Notes under the pieces: generated by a model
Told to the model about the DNA's origin: nothing
The model's input: only the letters and a program-made list of their open reading frames with translations
Databases searched by the model: none
Translations under genes and position numbers: made by a program
Source: Pezicula radicicola
Taxonomy: Eukaryota > Ascomycota > Leotiomycetes > Helotiales > Dermateaceae
Assembly: GCA_003008705.1 (NCBI GenBank)
Contig: PDUO01000007.1
Span: 1,091,885-1,155,884, forward strand
Length of the DNA: 64,000 nucleotides
Direction of reading: 5' to 3'
Shown here: in pieces, positions 22,952 through 35,444 of the stretch
Position numbering within the stretch: the stretch's first letter is position 1
Layout: each line of letters starts with the position of its first letter

Positions 22952-24287
22952 TTCTAGACGAATTGGCAGACTTATATCGGACCTGTTGCATGCTGTGAGT
23001 GTTCTTGTCGAGACTCAGGTCTTCACATGGGAAACCCACGATTGTTCAGCAGCGATTGATAATTCGATGTTGAAGAAGATTGAATGTTTTCTCTGCAGTC
23101 TGGCTTCAATGTTTTCGACTTCATTGTGGAGGAGAGAATATGAGCTCTTATAGAGACTGTGATCAAAGCGCAGCTGTATTTCCAGGGCGAAATCAAAAGC
23201 ACGAAATCAAAAGTACGAAATTATAACAGTAACTCAATTGTAAGGTAAAGTTTGTCAAAAGTACGAGAATACCAAAAGTAGTGATGCTTGATTAGCTGAG
23301 CATTCCCTTGACTGCCATGCGTTCATTCTGAAGGCGATATGGAAACTGTATCAAACCACAAAAGGACTGGGAGTCGCAGGAGTCGCAGGAGTGCTGAAGT
23401 CCCAAAAGTACGAAAGTGCTAAAGCAGTAAGGTTTGAATTAGCTGGCCTTCGTTCCCGACTGCTGTGCATTCGTAGCCAGGGCCAATTCAGAAATATTAA
23501 GTCATCAATTACTACTAGGGCTATGCGATCAAAAGTACCAAAATTCCAAGAGAGAGTAGTAACGCTTGATTAGCTGCCCTCCGTCCCAACTCCCAAATCA
23601 AAAGTATTAAGTCATCGAGTACTAAGCCGTATGGGGAAGGATCAAAAGTACGAAAAGGCCAAAAGTAGTAAGGCTCGATCATCTGCCTTCAGCCTGACAA
23701 CTGCCCTGTTATGCATGCTGATGGGGCATGGTACAAGGCAGAACTTGAACTGACCACGAATTTCGTTCGTGCCTTGTATGAAGTGTTCAAAGCGCCATGA
23801 TATGAGAGGCCAGCAAAAGTACTGTTTTAGAATTATACCAATCGCGAACTTGTTTCCCTGCAAGTTATGTGGTGCCGTATGAATTGTTCAAGGCATGGTG
23901 AGCAATAGCAAATTGACATCTGCCTACTTGGTAGCCCAAAGGCAGCTGGCAGATCCAATATGCTCCCCGGTTGTGGTGCATACTCGGAGCAGCTGCCAGA
24001 TCATATCATGGCCCCCTGTTGTGGCTTTTTTTTTTGGTTTTGAAAACAGTACTTTTGTTTAGCGATATCTGAGTGGTCGGTACTGCGTAAGGTGGTGTGC
24101 ATGTCTGTAAGCTAGGGTCGCAGTTTCCATCTGTGGTACAAACGAGGCTGCGCAGTGCCCAAGCCTTATTTGACCTACTCTTCCTCGCTTTGAAAGCATG
24201 CTCCTTTTCTCAACCATCTACACAGCTTATTTCCATCATATTGATTCTCCCCAGTGTGGTTCAAGCCACAGCTTTCTCATCTCAGAC
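22952..24287. other. Repeat-bearing intergenic region
   Basis: This holds the promoter of the small gene at its left, a degenerate repeat array (listed separately) and the leader of the Clr5-TPR gene at its right. Short direct repeats occur around 23774/23876 (ATGAA-TTCAA blocks) and 23950/23989 (CAGCTGSCAGATC). I see no gene. Confidence 0.55.
23255..23720. repeat. Degenerate tandem repeat, four copies of ~113-147 bp
   Basis: Four copies begin near 23255, 23402, 23529 and 23642. Each starts with CAAAAGTACGAAA or a close variant. Then come AAAAGTAGTAAG-like, GCTTGATTAGCTG-like and CCCGACTGC-like blocks. Copies two and three also share a TATTAAGTCATC...TACTA block. A partial copy precedes them at about 23192-23222. 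The core word reappears inverted near 24045 (AAAACAGTACTTTTG), facing the same word near 23815. Confidence 0.7.
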
Positions 24288-26501
24288 ATGGACGTGCAAG
24301 CCTCATTCACAGCGAACCCAGCAGCCAGGCCAACTCGCCGATATACAAAGGCTGAGTGGGAGTCTATGAAGCCAATTATTGAACGAATGCATGCCATAGA
24401 AGGGGCCACAATCAAACATACCGTGGAAGTTATTGAACAGGAGAAAGGCTTCGCGGTTAGGTAAGGCAGTTATCCTCCTGTCAATCTGGATTCCCGCGCA
24501 CTAACAGATGACATAGTGAGAAACAGGTGAAGGACAAGAAAAGCAAATGGGGACTCTTCACAAATATCAGGAAGGATGAAATGAAGCGGGTCCATCGTAT
24601 TGAACGACGTCGAGCAGACAGTGGAAAAGGTTCAAGCTTCCGAGTAAGAGACAAGCCTATGGATATGAAGAAGCTGCAACGATGGAGGCAAAGACAAGAA
24701 CAGTCAGACGGCATGATGCTTGATAACTTGCTATTGTCTTCACGTATGACCCTTGTTCATCGTCCTTCCTCTAAAATATTAACTAACCAATAAATTGGAT
24801 TGTCCAGCGGAAACTGCAGAGATGAGTGTCTTAAGTGTCAATACTCCTTCTGAGCACGATAGTCCTAAACCAGCTTCTCAGCAAATGCCGCCAAGCCCAG
24901 CCAGATCACAGCTCATTGTCTCTGAAACTACAAGGTACCTAACAGAGAGTCCTGGTCTTGCAGCCTTTGAAGCCTTCGGACATTCGTATCTTCGGGAAGA
25001 CTTCAGCACATATACTGCTGCCTCACCAGCTATCAACGCTTCCGAAAGAATCATTGAGATATTGGACGATGAAATCGATGTCCAAGATGCCTATGGCACA
25101 GAACAATGTTGCTCTTCCTATGAGCTTACAGAGGGTTTTGCTGTCCCAGGAGTTAATGAGATCAGTTCCCCTGCTATGTTCAGATCTCCATCCATGGACT
25201 CCCAGCGAAACTATGTGCGATCAAGCTTGTCGGGATTCTCTTGGAACCTGGCCTTTGATCTCGATAGCCTTTTAGATACGATCCCGTCGATATCCTTTTC
25301 TGGGACTGGAAGTGCTTTTCATCGATCCATTATTCAACCTGAGCCTTCAAGAAGTCGGTACGGAAAGGAAGAAGAGCTTGAGTTGTGGGCGGAGCTAGAA
25401 TGGCTTCATAAGAGCTCTCATCCAGATTGGTCAACAATTATTTACACACTCAAATCTCTCTTCTACGTATTTATGGATCAAGGAAGATTCCACGCAGCTG
25501 CAGCGATTGGGAAAATGCGATTTGCAGTATCTCGAATACGTGAAAGGGAAGATTCTGGCAACGCTCTTGATAGCCTTAGTCTGACATTAAGCGCTCTTAG
25601 AATGATAGGAAGTTCTGCTGCAGCTGATCTTTCTGAAATCATGTACAAAAGAGCATCAAGAGTATTGCCTGTGGCCGATAAGAAGTTGTTGTGGATCCGC
25701 TATAGACATGCAAATTTTATGAAGGATTTGTCTAATTTTGCTGAAGCGGAGTCAATATTGCGTCAAAATATGGGAAATCTACTTCCTGATGATATCATGC
25801 TCGCTTCCCGTGAGGCATTAGCAGACATGCTTGATACGCAAGGAAAGCACGAAGAGAGTGAAAGCATTCTTCGTCAGGCAGTGGCGTTTAAAACCTTGTT
25901 AAAGGGGTATACTCATTTCAGTACACTGCAAAGTAGAGGATATTTAGTAGAATGTCTAATTTCACAAAAGAAGCTGCTCGAAGCGGAAGAGATGGCTAGA
26001 GACTTGTTCGCGGCATGGTGTGGTTTAGTGGGACCAGATAATGATGAAAGTACCAGAATACAATACACTCTAGCGAGGGTTCTATATTATCAGCGCAGGT
26101 ATGGTGAATGCGAGTCTGCAATAAGAGAGGTAATTGAAAAGGAAATCAAAATCTTTGGGCATCGAAACAAAAGTACTTTGGCTAGCAAACTTGTGTTATT
26201 TATGGCTTGGATTCTCCAAGAAAAGTATGAGGAAGCTGAAGAGCTTGGCCAGGACTTGTTAATTGTTTACCCGGAGGTTCTTGGTGTAAATCACTTAGAT
26301 TGTTGCTATTTCCTAAGAGATTTTGGATGGATGCGGGAGAAGCAGGGTCGCTTAGAAGAAGCGCTGTCGTTGTATGAGACGGCGTTGGGAGGATACTTGC
26401 GAAGCCTGGGACGAGACCACGAGGATACAGTGTGGCTTTTAGAATCCTGTGATATAGTTTATAAGGAGATGAGGGAGGAAGCTGGAGAATTCGGACCTTG
26501 A
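24288..26501 (+). CDS. Clr5-domain / tetratricopeptide repeat protein
   Basis: Exons 24288-24460, 24517-24743, 24808-26501; introns of 56 and 64 nt; 697 aa. The Clr5 domain lies at about residues 18-75 (YTKAEWESMKPIIERMHAIE ... KHTVEVIEQEKGFAV-SEKQVKDKKSKWGL), completed by the first splice. A disordered S/T/P-rich middle is followed by several degenerate kinesin-light-chain-type TPRs from about residue 430 to the end (FAEAESILRQ, KHEESESILRQAV, KLLEAEEMARDLFAAW, KYEEAEELGQDLL, RLEEALSLYETALGGYLRSL). Such Clr5-TPR proteins are expanded and variable in filamentous ascomycetes; the function is unknown. It sits between a repeat array and an AT-rich relic island, an accessory-like setting. Confidence 0.85.
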
Positions 26502-28759
26502 CCTTTGGATGAAACAATGTTTTAATTTAGGAGCTGTTAATATATTACTCTTATCCTCTCCTTATATAGTCTATTCGTATATCTCTTCTTTATTAGGTAA
26601 ATGCAATTATCTTAAACTTAACTTTATCTTATAGATCTAATTGTATATATACCTTTGTTAAGATAGAAGAGGCTTCTATTTAGAGAGAGAATAGTTATTA
26701 TTTAAGAGAAGCTTAAAAGGTTACTAAAAGCAACCTAGTTATAAGAGAGTAATACTAAATACCTTAAAGCTACTATACTATATAAACTAAAAAGGTCTAT
26801 CTACAACTATTGATCTACCTTCTCTTCTTCTTATAAATAAACCATCTTATTACTCTCCTTCTTCTCCTTTATAAGAAGCCTTCTTTCTCTTCTTCTCTGC
26901 CTTACCTTAACTTAACTCATCCTTCTAAACCCTATCTAATAACCTATCCCTTTGTCCGTCTCCTACCACTTTGCTCAAGGATTTAGCACCCCCTCAATCA
27001 AGCCAGCGGGTGATCTTTAAGCTCGAACCAGTAGAACTACTTTATGTGTAAATATAAGGCAATTCTATGTTATATAAGGGTTCAGCAGTAGAGAGGCGAG
27101 CCTCGCTTAGTGCACGTCCTATTAGTCTAAGCCCGTAGTAGGAGACAAACAAAGGGATAATTCTAATTACTTCTTACCCTCTAAATAATCCACTAATCTT
27201 CTAGTATAATAACTAGTTTATATATTAAATATCTATTATATAAGTTATATTCTTAGTATTTTAATAGATTTACTCTAATTTTAAATTTAATAAAGGAAAG
27301 CCTCTTCTTTATAGTTTTAAGCATATATATTTTTTTAAGGAAGGAGTTCTTTAAGTTAAGATTAAATTAGAGATAAAGTAAAATAGTTTCTAGGATTTAA
27401 GGGACTTAATCTATTTATAGGATATTTTATTAGGTGGAAAGATTAGATTAAAGTAATTAAGTTAAGTAAGTAATAGTGTCTACAGCTTAAAGAGCTACTC
27501 TTCTATAGCTATTTAGCTAATTTCAACTTTGTTAAAGAGCCTTAATTTCTAAGCTCGCAAAATAACTCCTGCGTTCCTTAAGCAGCCTGCTCTCTATGCA
27601 GCAACTACTGCCAATCCAACCCACTTGAATTCCACCCCTAATCAACTACAAAACCAAAACTACGTCCCGCGTTCAGGACAATTCTATCATTCTTACATTT
27701 GCCACCTCAAATCCTTCTACCAAATAATCAATCCCTAATCCTTAACCACAAATCTAACCTATCAAGAACCCTCAAATCTCCAACCTCTAAGCAACATCCA
27801 CTTCAAATCTCACCCCCCTACACTCCTCCAACTTTCCCCAAAGAAAGTCCCTAGTCCCTTCTACCCACAAACTCCACTCCTCACCTTACTCTCAAATGGA
27901 ACCACCCCCCCAAAACCTCCCGCACAAGATAAATTACAATAAGCGATATATTTTCTATAGTACACTCTACAAGTATAACCAGTAATAGGAACACGTACAT
28001 ATTTAAGCTAACTAATTTATCAAGACACGGAGGCACTAAAACGTAGATTTCAAGTTATAAAACTTACAGGCTTCTCTAGAAACTAGGGGTGAGGTGAGGT
28101 GTGTTGAACAGTGAGGTGAAGGGTGGTTAGACGTAGTCATGTGACTGTCCCCCCTTTATCTTGGAATAGGCGAATTTCGGTACCTATTGCTTTCTATGTA
28201 CGGAATACAATGCCAAGTTTGCCTTGGATGTTGCAACTTGTAATTATTCACCACCTAGTAGATACTAACATGCAAAATCTTACGTATCAAATTTGTTCAA
28301 CTTGACTTGTTCAACGATTTAGCTTCCTCATCTTACCTTGTCATCTATCTCCCTTCCAGAAAGCTAGGGTAGTACATCTCCCAACACAAGAAATGAGAAG
28401 CAGAAATCCGACTAACAGTCATTGCATTCATTGAAGTAGCTAAAATCATCTTCATAGCTATTTCGAGCCAACGGGCACAATTGATCGTTACATACACAGT
28501 AAGTCAGTCGCAGAGGACGCCACTTACCCACACAAAAAGGACTTACAACGAAGGGAATCTCGCTTTGTACAACATATATATCCACATAACTCCACGCAAA
28601 ACACCGACCGCCCACCTACCCGCCTACCCAACCAGCAGAACAAATAAAGAGACTCATAGACATTGATCGTCAACGCATCAGTCACCAAGTTGACTTGGAT
28701 ATCTCAAACATAGATCCACCAACGCCACCACCTTGACTACGCCAGGAGAGCATTTTCAT
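26502..28759. other. AT-rich gene-free island
   Basis: From about 26510 to 26930 and 27170 to 27560 the sequence is extremely AT-rich, almost free of CG dinucleotides and full of stop codons. A more balanced segment (about 26960-27160) lies between, with a TATATAAGG box-like word near 27073. From 27600 on, the composition returns to a C-rich, normal intergenic type. This looks like a RIP-mutated, ancient repeat element, but no coding domain or clear terminal repeat survives that I can see. Confidence 0.55.
26510..27560. mobile_element. Putative RIP-degraded transposable-element relic
   Basis: Composition (very high A+T, TA-rich, depleted in CG and CA) is the only evidence. The 26960-27160 segment, with its TATA-like word and GC-richer flank, may be a remnant LTR. 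I cannot identify the element family. Confidence 0.35.
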
Positions 28760-31700
28760 TCATAGTGATTCCATAACAACATCGGCAGTCTCGCTTGTGG
28801 GACTTGCGCTTACTCCGTTGGGAATAGGTCCTTGGTGAGGACTTCCGCCGTTTACTGACTTATCGGATTTTGGGGGAGTCATACCATTCGTCTGGGGATC
28901 CTTCGTTGGGCTACCCGAAGATATGGACCGGTAGTTGTTCGTCGTGGGAGACGGGAATTGATAGCTAGCAATCTGCTGTCTTTCTCGGTCTCTTCGTAAC
29001 ACTTCTTGAGAGGTCATCAGTCTTGCGCGCTTAGGAACGCCTTGTCTGACGAAATTTCCATCTTTGTAGTATTTTGGCAAAGGCATCCACCTTTGACAGG
29101 GGTCATGATCGGGATCCTGTTCATATTTTGGCGTCTCGGGTTGCAGTGGTGCAGGGAACCCAATCAACTCGCGGTAGTGGACAACCATCTCAACGCCTCG
29201 TAGGTGGGGGAATCGAGGTACAATATACATAAACTCCGATAGCTATAACAGTTAGTACGAGAACGAAAGACCCAAAGATCAAGGGTATATACCTTCACGA
29301 AAAACATAGGCATTTCAATGAACAGTGGCCGCGCTATGTCGCTCAATTTCCATATGGGCTGTTTCCCCTCGTACGACGTTCCGTACTCGTTTCCTAACAA
29401 TGCGGTGCGTATACCCTTGAGTTCGGAATGCGTCAGAGAGTACTTTGTACCTTCATATAAATAAATTGCCTTTTTCATTTCGGGCGTGAGGTCGATATGT
29501 TCCCACGAGGTATCTTCCACAAATTAGCAAATACTTATTTGGCCATGACAGATGGATATCTTACATCTTGATAGCGACAAGTCCTTCTCACCAAGCAACA
29601 GTGCGACGTGAGTGTTAAGGAGCCATTGGTCTCTGCCTGCCGGTTGACCTGCTAGCTCCCCATTGATTGTGTCGGCTCGGAAACCTTCCATGTGTCGGAA
29701 CAAGTTGGTAATCTCAGCATTGATAGGCTGTAGAGTTTGGTCAAACCATCGAAGTAGAAAGGGTAGCTTTTCAAGACGCTCCTTCTCTCTCAATTGTGCC
29801 ATCTTTTGTCGTTCTTCCTCGCGCTTTTTTCTGGCTAGCTCTTGCTCCTCCTTGGCCTTTTCTTGCTGCTCCTGATATAGGCGTTGTTTTTCTGCCTGTG
29901 CTCTGTGGAGTGCATCAGCATCAGCTTGGCGCTGGATTTCTCGTTGCTTGGCTTCTTCTTCTAGTCGCTTGGCTTCAGCCTCTTCCGCTAGCTTCTCTCT
30001 GGCTATTCGAGCTTGCTTCAGTTGTTCGCGGTACTCTTCCTCTCTCTTCGCGGCTTCCTCTCTCTGTTTGGCCTCCTCCGCCTTCGTCTCGGCTTCCTCC
30101 TTCTCTTTCGCCGCCTTCTCCTTCGCCTCCTGCTCCTTCGCCTCTTTCTCCTTCGCCTCTTTCTCCCTAGCCTCCTTCTCCCTGGCTTCTTTTTCTTTGG
30201 CTTCTTTCTCCTTCGCTTCTCTATCCTTCTCCTTCTCCTTCTCGCGGCGCATCCGGGTCTCCCTTTCTTTATCCGCCTTCGCTTTGACTTGATCACGATC
30301 CTCCATAACTACATCTTCATCTTTACTGGATTTCGAATTTTCCTTTGCTTCCGAGCTCGATGTTGAAGATCTCTTCGCAGTTTTGTGACTATGAATTTTT
30401 CCTGTGTCCTCGGATTTGCGATCTCGGTCCTTTACGTCTGAAGTTCTCTCACGAGACAGACCGGATTTACCTGTGCTTGTACGGTCACGATTATGATGAT
30501 CTGGTGAAGAACTGAAATTTGAATCAGCCTTTCGTCGCTCTTTCGAGTCTGGATCCAGTTTTCTGCGCTTCACAGTGCCTTCGCCTGCATCAGAGCTTTG
30601 GACTCTCGGGGGCGTCACACTCGTTCTCTGTCTTTTGACAGGACTTTCCCCACGAATTGCAGAAAGTCTGTCTTTTGAATCATCTCGCTTCAAAGACCTG
30701 GCCCTGTCATGCTCTAAATCACTAGTGGAAAGCCGTGGGCCCTTGCTGTTTAGTGTACCAGACTTAGATTCGCCGGGACCATGCCGTTCCTTGGCCGATG
30801 CGCTAGATGCGGTTGACACGACACTAGCCCGACGTTGCTTTTCCTTTTCGCGTTCTCTCTCGCCCTTCAGGTCTTTGCCAGAAACAAGTTTTCTTCGTGG
30901 TTTTACTGCTTCGGTGTCCGATGCTGTAGCGAGGTCGGATTCAGATTTGCGCGGTTGACTCTTTTGTTTGGGTGGCCCTAGAGGCGTAGTCTCACGATCA
31001 GAGGCAATAGCCGACGTACGCTCATCTTTTCTAGGGCGACCAGGTCCTCTCTTAGCCTGTCCATCTTTAGGCTGACTTGTGGAGGAATTACTTCGCTGAT
31101 GCCCGCGCTTTGTTTCAACTTGACCACTGATGCTACTCTCCCGCTTCTTCGGTTCCGAATCCTTTGCCTTAGGACTTGACAATCTTCTCTTGTGTGATCG
31201 AGAGGGCTGTTCCGGTTCATCACGGGAGCGTTTGCTCTCGCGATGGGCGTCACGCCGAAGCCCAGGAGATCGAGGTTGGACAGGGGAATATTTGTGAGTC
31301 TTCTTGTATTTTTCGGCTGCCTCGTCCAGAATTTGCTTTTCCCTCTCCCAGAAGGTTCCAGCGCGCCTCTTGGCTATGTCAGAATACGTTTCGCCCTTCA
31401 ATTTTCTGGTAGGATTAAAGCCGGATTGCTCCACAAATAGCTCTATAACAGGGAGGTATCTCTCGGAATTTCGACCTATAGCGGCCAGCATCGGAGTCGC
31501 AAACTGCGGTTCGGTTCGCTCCATGGATACTAACGGATCCGGGTCGGGGTCAAAATTGTACGCAAGGAGAAGATTCAGAATTTCGATATGACCGGCTTTG
31601 GCAGCAATAACGAGCGTTTCGGCATCATTCCAACTGTTTTGACCATGCTTAAGTTCCAAGATCCTGCCCACATTCTCAGTCTCACCCTCCCCAGCTGCAC

Positions 31701-33400
31701 GTCGAAGTTCGTGCACATCAGACGATTTATACAACAACTCGTTACTTGTCTTGACACTGCGCCCACCGGCTCCTCTTCTACTTGAGACGGCAAATCCTGG
31801 TTGATGAGGTGTTGCAATTGGAGGTGTCTGCCGGGGACTATCTGTTGGATGAGACAAACGGCCCTCCTGATCCTTCGGTGGCTTGTACGTTTCTATAGCT
31901 GCAGCAATGGCAGCTTTCATCTCATCTGCATCGTCGTCATCGGGATCAACACGGCTTATTGGTTCTGCACCATGCACATTGGGTTGCCGAGGGTTAGCGC
32001 CAGCATCTAAGAGCAACTTGACAACTGAGAGGTGCCCATTGTCTACGGCGTCGATGAGTGGTGTATCCTTTGCTACGTTGATACTATCGACAAGGCATCC
32101 GGCGTCCAACAAGAATTTGACAATATTGTCGTGACCTTTAAGACTGGCATGTTGAAGTGGGGTGTTGCCGGAATTATCAGGGAGGTCCAAGTCATCCGGT
32201 CTCTCTTCGAGTCTTATCCTAGCCTGCTCCAAGTTCCCACTAGAGCATGCGCGAGCGAGTAATGTAAGGCCGTGATGGTCTCGCCCGCTCTTTTTGTGAG
32301 ATGGCATCTTCGCAGGCGATATTGCTGAGTCTCCTGTAGTAGGCGCAGCAAGATGTCGCACTCGGGAGCCTCGAGGATGGTCGCCTTCACTTACTGAGGA
32401 GGCGTCGGATTGGTATTCGGTAGACTGTAAAGGTGCTGGAACACGCTTCTTCTTGTGGCCCAGCCCATTGGCAGCTCCTGCAGGAAGTTGTGTTGAGATA
32501 CTGCGCTTGTGTATTCGAGAAGGTGGTGATATGGATCGTGTCCGTTGATGTGAAGCTATGTCGTGCGAGACAGAGGACGTACGTTTTTCTCTAGTTTGCT
32601 TGTGATCTCCACCAGAGCTTTGTTGGCGACTAAATTTACGGCTTTGTATCTCGTCCTCGTTGCTTTGTTTTCTACGAGACAGAACCCGGTCGACAGACTT
32701 AGCCTCACGACCCGTAACGCGGGGCGATGGGGGATTCGACACATCTGAGTCTGATGCAGCCGGCTTTGAGAGCGAGGATCTCGTCGTAGCTACGGGTGAC
32801 GTTGGCACTGAACTAAGTCCACTGGAATTTCCTGTATACGCTGGATCGTCTGCGTGAATATGACTGTGGCCATGCTTCGACCGTTTCCTCTTCCCCAATG
32901 TAGAAGTCGCGAGCTCGCTAGCCTGGTCGTCCCTTCTCAACTGGGATTTTGCACTTCCACTCCCACTCCCACCACCATTCCGACTCTCGATATCCGAACC
33001 ATTTCGTAGTTGTTCGTCTTCGCTTTTATCCTCATGCTTGATGGATTTCGTTTTGCGTATTTTCGATGGTGAATGTCCATCCTTTCCAGGTAGCACAATC
33101 GTCTCGGCCTCAGAATCGCTTTTCACGCCAACATCCTCGGGCGAGCCACCCGCTCGCAGACCTGCATTACTTGCATTGTCAAATTCTAATGCGGGCGGAG
33201 ATGACCTGATATTTATCGGCGTCCCTGTCGTCGCACTCTTAAGTCCATCAGCCTCTTCAACTGGGCCTCGTGGTGAAGCACTCAGTCTGGCAGCGACCGG
33301 TTCCACATTATCCTTAGATTCCATAACATCTAGTCTAGGAGTCGCTGTACCCTGCGAATCATCCTGGCGCGCTCTATTAGGAGACACTTTGACAGTGTCG
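28760..33400 (-). CDS. Hos4-like ankyrin-repeat protein (Set3 complex)
   Basis: Large nuclear protein resembling Hos4, the ankyrin subunit of the Set3 histone-deacetylase complex. Exons (minus): 33400-29565, 29513-29293, 29242-28760; introns of 51 and 50 nt. The first in-frame ATG is at 33324 (about 1,487 aa). Upstream of 33400 there is a strong acceptor (pyrimidine tract plus CTCAG), so an unassigned 5' exon is likely. Domains: a long S/R/K-rich disordered N-terminus; ankyrin repeats near 32280-31980 (NSGNTPLQHASLKGHDNIVK, KDTPLIDAVDNGHLSVVKLL) and 31700-31480; a charged region with repeated KEKEAKE units near 30260-29780; then a conserved C-terminal domain (KLPFLLRWFDQTL ... TSWEHIDLTPEMKKAIYLYE ... 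RPLFIEMPMFFVK-LSEFMYIVPRF). Confidence 0.8.
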
Positions 33401-35444
33401 CTGAGGAAGGACAAGGAAGATCATCCAAGTCCTGATCTTGCTTCGGGTCCTTAATCGCGTCGGGCGGGGCCTGTAACTGGGTGAAAGATGTCGGATTTAT
33501 ATACGAACAGTGTATCAATTGTACGATATGGCCATACTCCGGTGATGTCTGTATCTTCGATATGATCAATGTGAATTCGTTGTTCTTTCCTCGAAGGCTC
33601 CCGTCGACGTTCAAAGCCTGGACGCATGGCGATGATTGGGCCGTCCATTTACATAAGCCACGCTATTTTTACGGGGGTATAATTGCCGCACAAGCCTCAA
33701 CGACCTCGAAAGATAGGGGCAACTACCGAAGCCTTCCACGTTCGTTCGGCGCCATTGATAACGAGAAGCAAGGGAGGCCACGACGTTAATGCCGTCTGAT
33801 GAAGAGCCTGGAATTAACTGAAGAATTGATGGTCCGACTAGTGGGAGGGTGAGTAGTTTTGATATGGTTTGCCAGCTTGGGCTGGTGAGGATTGACTTTT
33901 GACGGTGCCATTGGATGGTTGTCATCTCGCATCACTAGGAACGATTCCCACATAATACGATGCAATACGATACGGCCCTCTCGAGCAGTGGCGATCCTAT
34001 GGAAGTACTTGCAGATATTTCACTGCGAGCGAGAAATAATGAGGGCCTGGTCATATTATATATCTCGACGCCCAGGCAGTTGAGACAACTGTCGCAATAT
34101 CAAAAACATCGAGACTTCATCTCGTCGACTCCTAGAATAAGTTTCTGCCAGTCAAATCCGTTGCATAGTCCGCGGATTCCTTACCATTTGGAATAATGGA
34201 CTCAGCTGCACTGGTTCCAGTCGTAACTGAAGTCGCAAGTTCAATCCCATGGTCATGGGGATGCCAGACCGATCCAAGCAAGCGTACGCAGAAACTTCAA
34301 AGAAGGGAAAGCCAAAGTGCATTTTGCTATATGCAATTTGGGATGCTATTATATTCAAGGGAATTCGATACACCGATAGGAATAAAGTATAGAAGAGACA
34401 TACCACAGCATTATTTATTATGCGCTGCAGCACTGTCGAAGCCCCAGGCTGGCTGCTGGCGATATCACCACCGGGGATGGTCTGGTAAGAGAAGAGGCAG
34501 GTGTCATCTTCGTTTTAGTGGAAGTTGACCGAAGGGCCTCTCAAGACATGGACGGTGCCGAAGAACGGTCATCAGAAAAAGGCTGTAGTAGGTTTTGATT
34601 CTGTATCTGTAGGAAGCAGGTTGAGTTCTCTTTCTTAACTTCGCATCTTTTTAACGAAATCCTGGAGTCTGTTGCCCTTGCTAGGTATTTTCATGACTTC
34701 AGGGCTGAGATCTGTGAAGATGATGAGCTCCAAGTGCCGATGGCTAAGGACCTTCTTCTTACCTCACGAGATCTCGACTGGGTGTTTTTGTCAATATCAC
34801 TTTTTTTTCTTCTTTTGCCCTAATTTTTTACGCTACTTGCTTCAAATCCTCTAAATGGCTGATTAAACGGCGCCACCATACCTCTCTCGTAAGCAAGCAG
34901 AAGCAGTTACATGGGGATTCAGCTCTTAGAAAAGACATGAGGACGTGAATCACAGTAGCGGTCTTGCTGTCACCGGACTTGGATATTTTTTTTTTAATCA
35001 GATAGTCTTGGCACGCATAGAAATCACAAATTAGAAATAATACCCGTAGAGGTACGATATAAGCAATTTATGGTGAAGAGATTTTGGCGCGACAGTTCGA
35101 AGTGATGGGGCCTTTACTTGAGTGGGATCGACTATTTGGAACACACCTATGTCGACGTGCCACCTGAGTTTCATCGTAGACCTACAGTGGAGTTTAAAGA
35201 AATAAATAATATCGCAGTGAATGAGTTGCAGCCAGCCATCAATTGCGGTTGTCCAGTGTCATGCGAAAGCGGCGCCAGTGCTGCTTTTGAGGCAATTCTA
35301 GAACCACTTCGCTATCGCAGCTATCACAGATCTCTCAGTTCTTTCCAAGCACCAGCTCCAAGAAATTTGTGGAAAGGCACTCAAGAAGTCTGGATCGCAA
35401 GACCAATATCTAGAACCTCTGCCATCAAGCAGAGAGCAATTGCT
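33401..35444. other. Long intergenic region, upstream of Hos4-like and ALKBH6 genes
   Basis: About 2 kb. The first few hundred bases probably contain the missing first exon and promoter of the Hos4-like gene. The rest, up to the ALKBH6 start, has short frames (for example 34196-34528 plus, 110 codons) without family features. I cannot support another gene. Confidence 0.45.

Noticed and set aside
29948..30366. Long open frames on the plus strand opposite the Hos4-like gene
   Set aside because: They are Ser/Phe- or Leu-rich mirror images of the K/E-repeat coding sequence (AAG/GAG codons read as CTT/CTC) and have no independent features.
34196..34528. 110-codon plus-strand frame upstream of the ALKBH6 gene
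   Set aside because: No recognisable domain, and a comparably long frame lies on the opposite strand.
35118..35444. In-frame N-terminal extension of the ALKBH6 gene
   Set aside because: No ATG in the extension, and the family starts near MAQLTNIP at 35445.
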